Shown piece by piece: positions 26,231-34,503 of a stretch of 64,000 nucleotides of DNA (positions are counted from its first letter, which is position 1; each line of letters starts with the position of its first letter). A program made the position numbers and the translations under genes. A model generated the notes under the pieces. It searched no databases. It saw only the letters and a list, made by a program, of their open reading frames with translations, and had not been told where the DNA came from. The stretch spans positions 1 to 64,000 of the forward strand of contig NZ_JAEFCB010000008.1 of the NCBI RefSeq assembly GCF_016405905.1. The letters are read 5' to 3'. The stretch is from Variovorax sp. IB41 (GTDB lineage Bacteria; Pseudomonadota; Gammaproteobacteria; Burkholderiales; Burkholderiaceae_C).

Positions 26231-26268
26231 GCTTTCGAATTCCGGTTGCTTGTCGTTGCGCGCAACCT

Positions 26269-26559
26269 TCAACGGCACCACTGCTGCTCGCAAGGCACAC
26301 CGTCGTTGTTCCCATCCATCTTCACCCCGGAGCAGTTCTTCAGAAAGTACGTGGCCTCCGCGCAAGAGGTCATCTGCGAACAGTACTTCCGCCCGTCGCA
26401 AGAGAAGCTCGCCGTTGAAGGCGCAGCGTTCGGCTTGCTGGAGAAATTGAGCGCCGCCGGCTGCTCGCTCTGCATGGCCGAGAGCCGCTTCGCCTGATAG
26501 TGCTCATAGCTTTTCCAGGTGCCGAAAGCCAAAAGCGCAATCACGAGCAGTCGCATCAT
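26269..26559 (-). CDS. excalibur calcium-binding domain protein
   Basis: 96 aa from ATG 26559 (a second ATG follows directly). One N-terminal hydrophobic helix (about 3-15) anchors or exports it. Residues 53-95 form an excalibur domain: six cysteines (54, 60, 66, 76, 90, 95) and the calcium-binding loop DGNNDGVPCE (82-91). The Cys spacing matches the short bacterial form of the domain. Probably periplasmic; biological role unknown. Confidence 0.82.
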   Translation of the reverse strand: MMRLLVIALLAFGTWKSYEHYQAKRLSAMQSEQPAALNFSSKPNAAPSTASFSCDGRKYCSQMTSCAEATYFLKNCSGVKMDGNNDGVPCEQQWCR

Positions 26560-26701
26560 GTTCGTCTCCTCCGCCTCCGGGCGTGTGCGCGCGAGCTTAC
26601 TTGAGCCGGTCGAAAGCAACCAGACCTGAAAACGCGACCCGGTGCGGCGGGCTATTACGGTACGGCGGCGCGATCAAGCAGCCATGTTTGAAAACCGCGC
26701 C

Positions 26702-27532
26702 TCAGCCTTTTCCCTTTGCAGCCACACACAGGTCCTGAAAAGAAAGATGCGGCCCCGCTCCCCCTGACCAGGAGCCTGGATACACCTCGAGCGCATCGAA
26801 CCCAGTCTCCCGGTAGATGCTGCGAAAGACTTGTTCCGGCACCGCAATGGCGTCCTCGACGTTGTGGAGATCGGAGGTCATGAAACCCTCCATCTGGTAC
26901 CTGAAACCCGGCGCATCGCGCTTCAGGCGGATCGCCTCCAGCGTCGATACGTTCAGCATGAAGCAGGTGTGCAGGCACTTGCCGCCCGGCTTCAGAACCC
27001 GCGCCGTTTCACGGATGTAGTTCTCGATCGCGGGCGGCGCGAGGTGGGTCAGCACCGACGTGGAGAACACGATGTCGAAGCTCGCGTCCGGATACGGAAA
27101 GCGGAAGGTCTCGACGCTCTGCTTTCCCTCGGGGTTGTAGAAAGCATTGAAGACGTCGGCAGCCTGGAAATTGAAGTTCGCGAAGCTGGGCGTGATGTGG
27201 CGGGCACAGTAGTCGATGCCCAGCGGCATGATGTCGAAGCCCTCGTAGCGGCCCTGTTCATTCAGGAACGCCGTCAGAGGCATGGCCATGCGGCCGATGC
27301 CGCATCCGACATCGAGAAGCTGAGAGTCTCGCTTGAGGTCGCACAGGTCCAGAAAGTGCGTGAAGAAATGAAGGCCCGTCTCGAAGTAGGAGCCTCCGCC
27401 ATACGGCGTCGAAAGGTAGTCCGGCGGCGCGATGTTGTTGGCCGTCAGGCACAGCTTGTTGACAGCATGCACGCCCTTCAGGAGATTGATCTTCAACCTC
27501 TGCCGAGCGCTCAGCTGCATCCCTTTTTTCAT
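26702..27532 (-). CDS. class I SAM-dependent methyltransferase
   Basis: 276 aa. SAM-binding motif LLDVGCGIG at residues 72-80, motif post I near EGFDIMP, FSTSVLTHLAPPAIENYI as motif IV region, and ARVLKPGGKC. The N-terminal 60 residues (YGGGSYFETGLHFFTHF) occur in methyltransferases of polysaccharide or lipid clusters, but no such cluster is here. Substrate unknown. The start ATG 27532 has CGGGAG upstream. Confidence 0.85.
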   Translation of the reverse strand: MKKGMQLSARQRLKINLLKGVHAVNKLCLTANNIAPPDYLSTPYGGGSYFETGLHFFTHFLDLCDLKRDSQLLDVGCGIGRMAMPLTAFLNEQGRYEGFDIMPLGIDYCARHITPSFANFNFQAADVFNAFYNPEGKQSVETFRFPYPDASFDIVFSTSVLTHLAPPAIENYIRETARVLKPGGKCLHTCFMLNVSTLEAIRLKRDAPGFRYQMEGFMTSDLHNVEDAIAVPEQVFRSIYRETGFDALEVYPGSWSGGAGPHLSFQDLCVAAKGKG

Positions 27533-27793
27533 GGTTTTTTGCTCCCGTTAATCGCATAAAAAATCCATGCGCAGGGTAGCGTCGGAGTCCTCCGTGGTTC
27601 GGGTGCGAGGCTTCAGTTCCAAGGCCGGAATGTGCGGTTCTGCTCCATAGTCGAATTCCAAACAGAGAGAGGAAAAAACGCGCAGGAACATAGGCGACTG
27701 TGGTCCCGTGGTTGTTGAAATGATCAAAATGTTCGTTAACCCATTCGAGCGAAATTCGCCAGAATCGGCCCCTGCAAAACAACGAGAGATCGC
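27533..27793. other. divergent promoter region, AT-richer
   Basis: Intergenic stretch between the divergent methyltransferase and SMP-30-like genes. It contains AT-rich runs near 27553-27570 and 27716-27745 that could hold promoters for both genes, but no -35/-10 pair is good enough to place. Confidence 0.4.
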
Positions 27794-28900
27794 ATGCTGA
27801 AGAAGTCCTTTGCCCTGCTCGGCCTCCTGCTACTCGCAGCCATCGCCTACCTCGCACTCTGGCCCGTCCCCGTCAAGCCCGTCGTCTGGTCCGCGCCCGC
27901 CGACCCCGGCTACACCGGCGCCTTCGCGGTGAACGACCAGCTCGCGCACCTCAACATGATCGACCTGGGCCGCGAAGAGGGCCCCGAGCACATCGCCATC
28001 GGCCCCGACGGCAAGCTCTACACCACGGTGCTCAGCGGCAACATCCTTCGCATGAACCCCGACGGCAGCGCGCAGGAAGCCTTCGTCAACACGGGCGGCC
28101 GCGTGCTGGGTTTCGACTTCGATGCGGCCGGCAATCTCATCGCGGCCGATGCGATCAAGGGGCTGCTGTCGGTGAGCCCGACGAAGCAGATCACCGTGCT
28201 CACCCACCAGGTCGACGGCCAGCCGATCCGCTATGCCGATGGCGTGGTGGTGGCGCGCGGCAGCGGCACGATGTATTTCACCGATGCCTCCACGCGCTTC
28301 TCGCCGGCCGAGTGGGGCGGCACGTTCGAGGCCAGCGTGCTCGACATCCTGGAGCAGTCCGCCACGGGCCGCGTGCTGGCGTACGACCCGGCCACCAAGA
28401 CAACGCGCGTGGTCGCGCGCGGCCTCGCGTTCGCGAACGGCATTGCATTGAGCGCCGACGAGAAAAGCCTGTTCGTCGCCGAGACGGGCAAGTACCGCGT
28501 CTGGAAGATCAGCACCGATGCGCGCGATCTCGATGCCGCCGCGGGCATCAACCCGCAGGCCGCGGTGCTGCTCGACAACTTGCCGGGCTACCCCGACAAC
28601 CTCATGCGCGGGCTCGACGGCAAGATCTGGGTGGGCCTGGTGAAGCCGCGCAATCCGACCATCGACAAGCTGGCCGACAAGCCCTTCCTGCGCAGCGTGA
28701 CGATGCGCCTGCCGCGCGCGCTCTGGCCGGTGCCCAGGGCCTATGGCCACGTGGTGGCGTTCAACGAAGACGGCAAGGTGCTCGCGAGCCTGCAGGATGC
28801 GACGGGTGCGTACCCCGAGACGACGGCCGTGACCGAGACGCGGGAGCGGCTCTATGTGCAGAGCCTGCATGCGAAGGGGTTGGGGTGGTTGAAGCGTTAG
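27794..28900 (+). CDS. SMP-30/strictosidine synthase-like beta-propeller protein, membrane-anchored
   Basis: 368 aa with one N-terminal hydrophobic helix (about 5-24). The rest is a six-bladed propeller: EGPEHIAIGPDGKLYTTV, ADGVVVARGSGTMYFTDAS, FANGIALSADEKSLFVAET and GYPDNLMRGLDGKIWVGL are the blade signatures of the strictosidine synthase-like group. Bacterial members are mostly lactonase- or esterase-like, but the substrate is unknown. Probably faces the periplasm. Confidence 0.85.
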   Translation: MLKKSFALLGLLLLAAIAYLALWPVPVKPVVWSAPADPGYTGAFAVNDQLAHLNMIDLGREEGPEHIAIGPDGKLYTTVLSGNILRMNPDGSAQEAFVNTGGRVLGFDFDAAGNLIAADAIKGLLSVSPTKQITVLTHQVDGQPIRYADGVVVARGSGTMYFTDASTRFSPAEWGGTFEASVLDILEQSATGRVLAYDPATKTTRVVARGLAFANGIALSADEKSLFVAETGKYRVWKISTDARDLDAAAGINPQAAVLLDNLPGYPDNLMRGLDGKIWVGLVKPRNPTIDKLADKPFLRSVTMRLPRALWPVPRAYGHVVAFNEDGKVLASLQDATGAYPETTAVTETRERLYVQSLHAKGLGWLKR

Positions 28901-29018
28901 CGGGGTCATTCCCCGATTGCTCCCCCAGGTAGCCAGGCGCATCATGCGATCCTCGCGCGCGACCGGCCAGGCCGCCGCGCGACGCTTCTCTTCTGCACCC
29001 TGGCCGAAGGAGACATGC

Positions 29019-29435
29019 ATGACCGAACAGGAAGCCAACGTGGCGGCGCTGCGCAAGGGCTATGACCTCTGGAACGGTTCCCAGGCCGCGAGCGCGCAGC
29101 ACTGGATGGACATGATCGACGACGACGTGCGATGGCGCTCGCTGGGCGATGGCGCGGCCGGCGCGGAGTTCACCAGGGAGTGCTGTTCGAAGGACGAAGT
29201 GCTGCGCTACTTCGAGCAGATGGGCGCGCAGTGGACCTTGATCAGCTACGACGCCAACGAATTCATCGCCCAGGGCGACCGCGTCGTCATGCTCGGAAGC
29301 TGCGAATGGGCGCACCGGCAGACCGGCAAGGCGGTGAAGACGCCGAAGGCGGACGTGGTGCGCTTTCGCGACGGCAAGATCGTCGAGTTCATGGAGTACT
29401 ACGACACGGCGGCGGTCTCGGCGGCGACGAGGTAG
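29019..29435 (+). CDS. SnoaL/NTF2-like protein
   Basis: 138 aa from ATG 29019 with GAAGGAG upstream; the longer frame from 28917 is Arg/Ser-rich and rejected. The cone-like NTF2 fold pattern is clear: N-terminal helix (VAALRKGYDLWN), DDDVRWRSLG, and the strands VVMLGSCEWAHRQTGK and DVVRFRDGKIVEFMEYYDT. Such proteins are isomerases, hydrolases or ligand carriers; no catalytic set can be assigned. Confidence 0.82.
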   Translation: MTEQEANVAALRKGYDLWNGSQAASAQHWMDMIDDDVRWRSLGDGAAGAEFTRECCSKDEVLRYFEQMGAQWTLISYDANEFIAQGDRVVMLGSCEWAHRQTGKAVKTPKADVVRFRDGKIVEFMEYYDTAAVSAATR

Positions 29436-29494
29436 AGGGCGTTGCGGGCAGCGGCTTTGCGACAGAATCGCGGCTTCACGAGAGCCGCATCCCC

Positions 29495-30142
29495 ATGTTC
29501 TTTTCTCGCAAACCGAAGCCGCCTCCTTCGAGGCTCATCCAGCTGCACGAATACCTCGATCTGCTGCACGGCGGCACCGAGGCACACGACCCGAGCGACG
29601 CCATCAAGCGCAGCGCGGTGGCGCTTGCGGAGAGCCTTCGCGAGCCGCTGCGGCTCGAGGACTGGGCGGCGCCCGAACCGGCGCAGGTCTTTGCCCGGCG
29701 CGCCAAGGCGCACGACGCGCTGCTGGTGCATGTGCCGCTGGCGATCAACGATTGTTTCTTCATCGCCATCTTCAGGAACGGTGCATCGAGCGCAGAGGAG
29801 CACCTCGTCTTCGACATCGGCGCGGAGTACCAGACGCCGATGCTGGACTGTCCCGATTTCGGCGTGGCGGAGCAGGCGAGCGAAGCCAACATCCGCCACT
29901 GGGTTCCGCTGCTGCGCAACGAGGCGTCCGCCTTCGCCGTCATCGAGCTGCGCGGCGGAACGTACATGCAGGTGTACGCCGATGCCAAGGGCTTTCACCT
30001 GGAGCACCAACTGGTCACGACGGGGGCGCACTATCACAGCGCCGAACCACTGAGCGCCGATGCGGCCGTGGAGACGCTGGTGTCCTATGCGTGCGGAAAG
30101 TACGAGTGGGCGTACAAGCGCTGGGAGTGGCTCGCGCTGTAG
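29495..30142 (+). CDS. hypothetical protein
   Basis: 215 aa from ATG 29495. Not recognised. Cytoplasmic, mixed alpha/beta, with a helical N-terminal third (IQLHEYLDLLHGGTEAHD) and a strand-rich middle (VHVPLAINDCFFIAIFRNG). It is 59 bases after the SnoaL-like gene and convergent with the aminopeptidase gene. Confidence 0.65.
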   Translation: MFFSRKPKPPPSRLIQLHEYLDLLHGGTEAHDPSDAIKRSAVALAESLREPLRLEDWAAPEPAQVFARRAKAHDALLVHVPLAINDCFFIAIFRNGASSAEEHLVFDIGAEYQTPMLDCPDFGVAEQASEANIRHWVPLLRNEASAFAVIELRGGTYMQVYADAKGFHLEHQLVTTGAHYHSAEPLSADAAVETLVSYACGKYEWAYKRWEWLAL

Positions 30143-30174
30143 GAGGCTGTAAGCGCTGCAGGCGCTGTAGCGCG

Positions 30175-30969
30175 TCAGACCGGTGCGTAGCTGCCCGTGC
30201 CGCCCGGCCAGGCCGTGAGCACCTCGTAGCCCTCGGGCGTGACGGCCACCATGTGTTCCCACTGGGCGGACAGGGACCTGTCCTTGGTCACGACGGTCCA
30301 TCCGTCGGGCATTTGCCGGGTGTCGCGCTTGCCTGCGTTGAGCATCGGCTCGATGGTGAAGACCATACCCGGCGCCAGCCGCAGGCCCTGTCCGCGCTGC
30401 CCGTAGTGCAGCACCTGCGGCTCGTCGTGATAGATGCGGCCGATGCCGTGTCCGCAGTATTCGCGCACCACGCTGAAATGCTCGCGTTGCGCGATCGACT
30501 GGATGGCGTGGCCCACATCGCCCAGCGTTGCGCCGGGCCTGACCTGCCGGATGCCGGCCAGCATGGCTTCGTAGGTCGTCTCCACCAGCCGCCGCGCCAG
30601 CACGCTGGGCTCGCCCACGAAGAACATGCGGCTGGTGTCGCCGAACCAGCCGTCCTTGATGACGGCGACATCGATGTTGACGATGTCGCCCTTCTTCAAA
30701 ATCTTGTCGGGCGAGGGAATGCCGTGGCACACCACCTGGTTGACGGAGGTGAGGATGGTCCTCGGGTATCCCTGGTAGCCCACGTTCGCGGGAATGGCGC
30801 CCTGCACGTTCACGATGTGGTCGTGGCAGAGCCGGTCGAGCGCGTCGGTGCTCACACCCGGCACGACGTGGGGCTCGATCATGGCGAGCACCTCGGCGGC
30901 CAGCTGGGCGGCCCGTCGCGACATCGCGAGTTCTTCCGCGGACTTGATGGGAACGCTGCCGCCGGTCAC
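30175..30969 (-). CDS. map: type I methionine aminopeptidase, paired with a ParD-like protein
   Basis: 264 aa from GTG 30969. Removes the initiator Met from nascent proteins. All five metal ligands are present: Asp100, Asp111, His174 (YCGHGIGR), Glu207 (FTIEPM) and Glu238 (QWEHM), plus His82. Housekeeping map normally sits near rpsB/glnD; here it is instead coupled by a 4-base GTGA overlap to a ParD-like gene. It is therefore probably an extra, active copy under the control of that partner. Confidence 0.93.
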   Translation of the reverse strand: MTGGSVPIKSAEELAMSRRAAQLAAEVLAMIEPHVVPGVSTDALDRLCHDHIVNVQGAIPANVGYQGYPRTILTSVNQVVCHGIPSPDKILKKGDIVNIDVAVIKDGWFGDTSRMFFVGEPSVLARRLVETTYEAMLAGIRQVRPGATLGDVGHAIQSIAQREHFSVVREYCGHGIGRIYHDEPQVLHYGQRGQGLRLAPGMVFTIEPMLNAGKRDTRQMPDGWTVVTKDRSLSAQWEHMVAVTPEGYEVLTAWPGGTGSYAPV

Positions 30970-31223
30970 TGGTGTTTTCCGTTCGGGGACGAGCGCGGCT
31001 TGCCGGCGGGGGCGGTGGCGGCCGCGGTGATGTCCAGGCCGCCCGAGAGCTCGGCCTGGATCAGCAGCTGGCAGACTTCGCGGTAGTCCAGCTCCGGGTG
31101 CATCTCGGTCAGCATGCCGACCCGCATCCAGTGCTCTGCCTGCGAATTGATGGACCTGCTCAGGGCATTGCCTGCCACGCGCAGGTTCTCATGCATCAGG
31201 TCCGAAATCTTGACGATACCCAT
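30966..31223 (-). CDS. ParD-like (DUF3423-type) antitoxin-family protein
   Basis: 85 aa from ATG 31223 with GAGGT upstream. The N-terminal pattern KISDLMHENLRVAG, LSRSINSQAEHWMRVGM fits the ParD-like family: a ribbon-helix-helix-like DNA-binding start followed by RSI-x-QAEHW. A disordered Ala/Pro/Lys tail begins near 65. Antitoxins of this kind repress their own promoter. No ParE toxin gene is adjacent; the coupled gene is a methionine aminopeptidase. Confidence 0.8.
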   Translation of the reverse strand: MGIVKISDLMHENLRVAGNALSRSINSQAEHWMRVGMLTEMHPELDYREVCQLLIQAELSGGLDITAAATAPAGKPRSSPNGKHQ

Positions 31224-31246
31224 CGGCGACGACCTCTATATGAAAC

Positions 31247-31263
31247 GTATATGCATTATATAC
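31247..31263. promoter_or_regulatory. AT-rich inverted repeat and -10-like box upstream of the ParD-like gene
   Basis: GTATAT (31247-31252) and ATATAC (31258-31263) flank GCATT. Read on the minus strand, the segment contains a perfect TATAAT (31260-31255), 32 bases upstream of the ATG. The palindrome overlaps this -10 box, as expected for autorepression by an antitoxin-type protein. No clear -35. AT content is striking against the surrounding GC-rich DNA. Confidence 0.5.
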
Positions 31264-31300
31264 ATTGCGTATGGTCTGACGCCGGCCGGGTGGCGCTCCC

Positions 31301-31696
31301 TCAATCGGTATGCGCCACTGCCTTGATCTCGATCAGCTGGTGCGGGAACGCCAATGCCGTCACACCGATCAGCGTCACCGCCGGCCGATGCGTTCCCATG
31401 TAGGCCTTGAACACCGGCACCAGCGCCTCGGTGTGCGCTTGCGGGTCCGTCACGTAGATCACCAGCTCCGCGAGATTCGTCTTGGTCACGCCGAATCCCG
31501 CGAGCACGCGGTCGAGGTTGTCCAGCGTCTGGCGGGTCTGCGCGGCGATGTCGCCTTCGCCGACGAACGCGCCCTGCATGTCGTGCGAGAACTGGCCCGA
31601 GATGTAGATGGTGCCGTTCACGCTGTACCCTTGGCCGACGCCGAAGGCTTCTTCCCACGGCACGCCGTGGCTGTAGAGGGCGGGTTGTTGTTTCAT
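31301..31696 (-). CDS. RidA-family (YjgF/UK114) protein
   Basis: 131 aa from ATG 31696; the longer frame to 31783 runs into the divergent promoter region. Family features: SVNGTIYISGQFSHD near residues 25-39, TRQTLDNLDRVL, and a C-terminal LIEIKAVA. The usual deaminase arginine (R105 in RidA) falls in RPAVTLIGV. RidA proteins hydrolyse reactive enamines/imines, though this looks like one of the divergent subgroups. Divergent from a LysR gene. Confidence 0.85.
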   Translation of the reverse strand: MKQQPALYSHGVPWEEAFGVGQGYSVNGTIYISGQFSHDMQGAFVGEGDIAAQTRQTLDNLDRVLAGFGVTKTNLAELVIYVTDPQAHTEALVPVFKAYMGTHRPAVTLIGVTALAFPHQLIEIKAVAHTD

Positions 31697-31810
31697 GAAG
31701 ATTTCCTTGCAGTCAGTGGATGAAACGACTGTAGTCACGCCATTGGCGAAGCGGTTTCTACACAGACGCGACGAACGTTCCACATCGATTACCGACGATC
31801 ACCACCACCC

Positions 31811-32716
31811 ATGCTGCGTGCGAACCTGAATGAAATCCTGGTCTTCCTGTCCGTCGTCGACGAAGGCAGCTTCATCGCCGGCGGGCAGGCCATGGGCCTC
31901 ACGCGCTCGGCGGCCGGCAAGGCCGTGAGCCGGCTGGAAGACCGGCTCGGCGTTCGCCTCTTGAACCGAACGACGCGCACGTTGAGCCTCACCGACGAAG
32001 GCCGGGTGTTCCATGAGCGCGGCCTGCAGATCCTCTCTGCCGTCGATGAGGCCGAGGCAAGCGTGGCGGGCCGCAGCGGCACGCCGCGCGGCGTGCTGCG
32101 CCTCACCGTGCCCGATGCGTTCGGCCGGCTCGTGGTGCTGCCGCTGCTGCAGAAATACCTGGCAGCCTGGCCCGATCTGCAGGCCGAGGTGAGCTTCACC
32201 GATCGCGTGGCCGACATCGTCGAAGACGGCTTCGACCTCGCCGTGCGCATCGGCGCGCAGGAAGCCAGCGCCGACACGGGGCTCGTCTCCCGCGTGGTCG
32301 CCAAGTACAAGGCCTTGCTGTGCGCTTCGCCCGCCTACATCGCCGGGCGCGGCGCGCCGCAGGACATCGATGCGCTCGCGGCGCACGACTGCCTGTTCTT
32401 CAGCAGCCGCAACCAGAAGCAGAGCTGGCGCCTGCGCAGCGGCGACGGCGGCGCGTGGGTCAAGGCCCCGGGCCGCAGCCGCCTGCGGCTGGACAGCGCA
32501 GAGGCTCTGCGCGACGCAGCCGTCGCGGGGATGGGCATCGCGTTGCTTCCGGACTTCCTGGTGGCGGACGACCTCGCCGCGGGCCGGCTGCAGCAGGTGC
32601 TGCCCGGCATCGACGCGGGGGAGGTGAAGATCCTTGCGCTCTATCCGACGCGGCGCCTGCTGGAGCCGCGCGTCAGGCGCTTCATCGACCTGATGGTCGA
32701 GGAACTCGGGGACTGA
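31811..32716 (+). CDS. LysR-family transcriptional regulator
   Basis: 301 aa. Winged-helix DNA-binding domain at residues 1-60 (VFLSVVDEGSFIAGGQAMG, VSRLEDRLGVRLLNRTTR), then a substrate-binding domain (about 90-295). Belongs to the AaeR/DhcR-like group by the GRSGTPRGVLRLTVPDAFG linker. It is divergent from the RidA gene, with a 114-base gap, so likely regulates it. Confidence 0.9.
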   Translation: MLRANLNEILVFLSVVDEGSFIAGGQAMGLTRSAAGKAVSRLEDRLGVRLLNRTTRTLSLTDEGRVFHERGLQILSAVDEAEASVAGRSGTPRGVLRLTVPDAFGRLVVLPLLQKYLAAWPDLQAEVSFTDRVADIVEDGFDLAVRIGAQEASADTGLVSRVVAKYKALLCASPAYIAGRGAPQDIDALAAHDCLFFSSRNQKQSWRLRSGDGGAWVKAPGRSRLRLDSAEALRDAAVAGMGIALLPDFLVADDLAAGRLQQVLPGIDAGEVKILALYPTRRLLEPRVRRFIDLMVEELGD

Positions 32717-32734
32717 GCCCATTCGCCAGGACGC

Positions 32735-33478
32735 TCATGCTTGCGCGGAGAGCGCCATCGCATCGGCCCCTGCCGGATACCGCAGCCTGGCGCTCGCATC
32801 GTTTGCCGCCTGCCATACGGCCTCGGCCACATCCGCTTCGGTAGTCACCGCGCTCGGGTTCCCCAGCGTCGCGAAGATCGACTGCGCCAGGGGCGCATAC
32901 GCCTCGGGAATCAGCCCCTGCATGCGCTCGGCGCCATTGGCGGTGAAGCGCGTGCCCGGCCCATAGCCCGGCTCCACGAGCTTCACGCGAACGCCGAAAG
33001 GTTCGAGCTCGAACGCGAGCGATTCGGTGAAGCCTTCGATCGCCGTCTTGCTCGCGGTGTACGCCGCCACGAGCGGCATGGGCGCCAGCGTGACGGTCGA
33101 GGTCACATTGATGACCAGCCCCGATCTGCGGAGCCGGAACTGCGGCAGCACCGCCTGCGTCATCGCCATCATGCCGAAGGTGTTCGTCTCGAAGATCTCG
33201 CGCACGGTGGCCATCGGCGTCGCCTCGAATGCGCCGAAGAGACCCAGGCCCGCGTTGTTCACGAGCACGTCGATGGGGCCGGCGGCTTCGAGCGCGGCGG
33301 CGATGCTCTCGGGCTTCGTCACGTCCAGCGGCAGCACGCGCAGGCGCTCCGAGCGGGGCAGGAGTTCGGCACGCGGCGTGCGCATGGTCGCGACGACGTG
33401 CCAGCCCTGCGCATGAAAGTGGCGCGCGGTTTCGAGGCCGTAGCCGGAGGAGCAGCCGGTGATCAGGACGGTCTTCAT
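32735..33478 (-). CDS. short-chain dehydrogenase/reductase
   Basis: 247 aa. NAD(P)-binding TGCSSGYGLETA (about 7-18), NNAGLG (about 80-85), catalytic Ser in NVTSTVT and YTASKTAIEGF. The classic SDR Tyr-x-x-x-Lys is intact in YTASK. It is divergent from an AraC-type regulator gene, and both are probably controlled from the 101-base gap between them. Substrate unknown. Confidence 0.88.
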   Translation of the reverse strand: MKTVLITGCSSGYGLETARHFHAQGWHVVATMRTPRAELLPRSERLRVLPLDVTKPESIAAALEAAGPIDVLVNNAGLGLFGAFEATPMATVREIFETNTFGMMAMTQAVLPQFRLRRSGLVINVTSTVTLAPMPLVAAYTASKTAIEGFTESLAFELEPFGVRVKLVEPGYGPGTRFTANGAERMQGLIPEAYAPLAQSIFATLGNPSAVTTEADVAEAVWQAANDASARLRYPAGADAMALSAQA

Positions 33479-33540
33479 TGGGATTTCCTTGGTGAGTGAA
33501 TGGAAGATGCGTCACGATATCGGCGACGGGCAGGACTTCC

Positions 33541-33546
33541 TATAAT
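33541..33546 (+). promoter_or_regulatory. -10 box of the AraC-type regulator gene
   Basis: A perfect TATAAT lies 33 bases upstream of the regulator start at 33580. No good -35 is found 16-18 bases upstream, so the promoter may need an activator. Placed in the gap shared with the divergent SDR gene. Confidence 0.4.
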
Positions 33547-33579
33547 CATCAGTCCATCATTTGTTTGCAGGAGTCCGGC

Positions 33580-34476
33580 ATGACCGATCCACTCGCCGAG
33601 GTCGTCTCGCTGCTTCGGCCGCGCGCGGTGTACTCGAAGGTCATCAGCGGCGCCGGTGCGTGGGCCGTGCGTTACTCGGCTTTCGGCGAGCCGAGCTTCT
33701 GCACGATGCTCGAAGGCGAATGCGTTCTTGCAGTCGATGGGCAACAACCCATCACGCTCTCGGCCGGCGACTTCGTGCTCATGCCGTTCACGCCCGGGTT
33801 CACGATGTCGGGGCTCGAGCCCGCGGCACCGGTCTTCGTGGACCCCAGGCTCGCACCCGCGCCGGTCGATGACATCCGCCACGGCCGGCGCGAAGGCCCG
33901 GCGGACGTGCGCATGCTCGGCGGCTACTTCGCCTTCGATTCGCCGGACGCCTCGTTGCTGGCATCGCTGCTGCCGACGCTGCTGCATGTGCGCGATGTGG
34001 GGCGGCTGTCGGTGCTCGTGCAACTCGTGAGGGAAGAGTCGCTCGACGCGAAATCGGGACGCGACCTGGTGCTCGAACGGCTGGTCGAATTGCTGCTGAT
34101 CGAAGCGCTGCGCTCCACACCCGGCGAAGGCGCGCCGCCGGGGCTGCTGCGCGGGCTGGCGGACGCGCGGGTGTCGATTGCGCTACGCCACCTGCACGGC
34201 GACCCCGCGCAACCGTGGACGGTGGCCGAGCTCGCGAAGAAGGCGGCGCTGTCGCGCTCGGCGTTTTTCGAGCGCTTCTCGCGCGCCGTCGGGCTGCCGC
34301 CAATGGAGTACCTGCTGGCCTGGCGCATGGCCGTGGCGAAGGACCTGCTTGTGCGCAACGACTTCGGCATTGCGGAAGTCGCGGAACGCGTGGGCTACGG
34401 CTCGGCCAGCACGTTCAGCACAGCGTTCAGCCGGCATGTGGGGCAATCGCCGGGGCGGTATGCGCGGCAGCACTAG
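33580..34476 (+). CDS. AraC-family regulator with cupin-type (Cupin_6) sensor
   Basis: 298 aa from ATG 33580 (CAGGAG upstream). N-terminal cupin domain about 10-180 (FCTMLEGECVLAVDG, LSAGDFVLMPF), C-terminal two helix-turn-helix units about 200-298 (WTVAELAKKAALSRSAFFERF, EVAERVGYGSASTFSTAF). The pattern is of the group that regulates neighbouring dehydrogenase or redox genes. Divergent partner: SDR gene at 32735-33478. Confidence 0.9.
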   Translation: MTDPLAEVVSLLRPRAVYSKVISGAGAWAVRYSAFGEPSFCTMLEGECVLAVDGQQPITLSAGDFVLMPFTPGFTMSGLEPAAPVFVDPRLAPAPVDDIRHGRREGPADVRMLGGYFAFDSPDASLLASLLPTLLHVRDVGRLSVLVQLVREESLDAKSGRDLVLERLVELLLIEALRSTPGEGAPPGLLRGLADARVSIALRHLHGDPAQPWTVAELAKKAALSRSAFFERFSRAVGLPPMEYLLAWRMAVAKDLLVRNDFGIAEVAERVGYGSASTFSTAFSRHVGQSPGRYARQH

Positions 34477-34503
34477 CCGCCCGCGTGGTATTCGAGGTGA
34501 ACC

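Noticed and set aside
25574..26497. + strand frame of 307 codons
   Set aside because: Opposite two minus-strand genes with better composition and one clear domain (excalibur).
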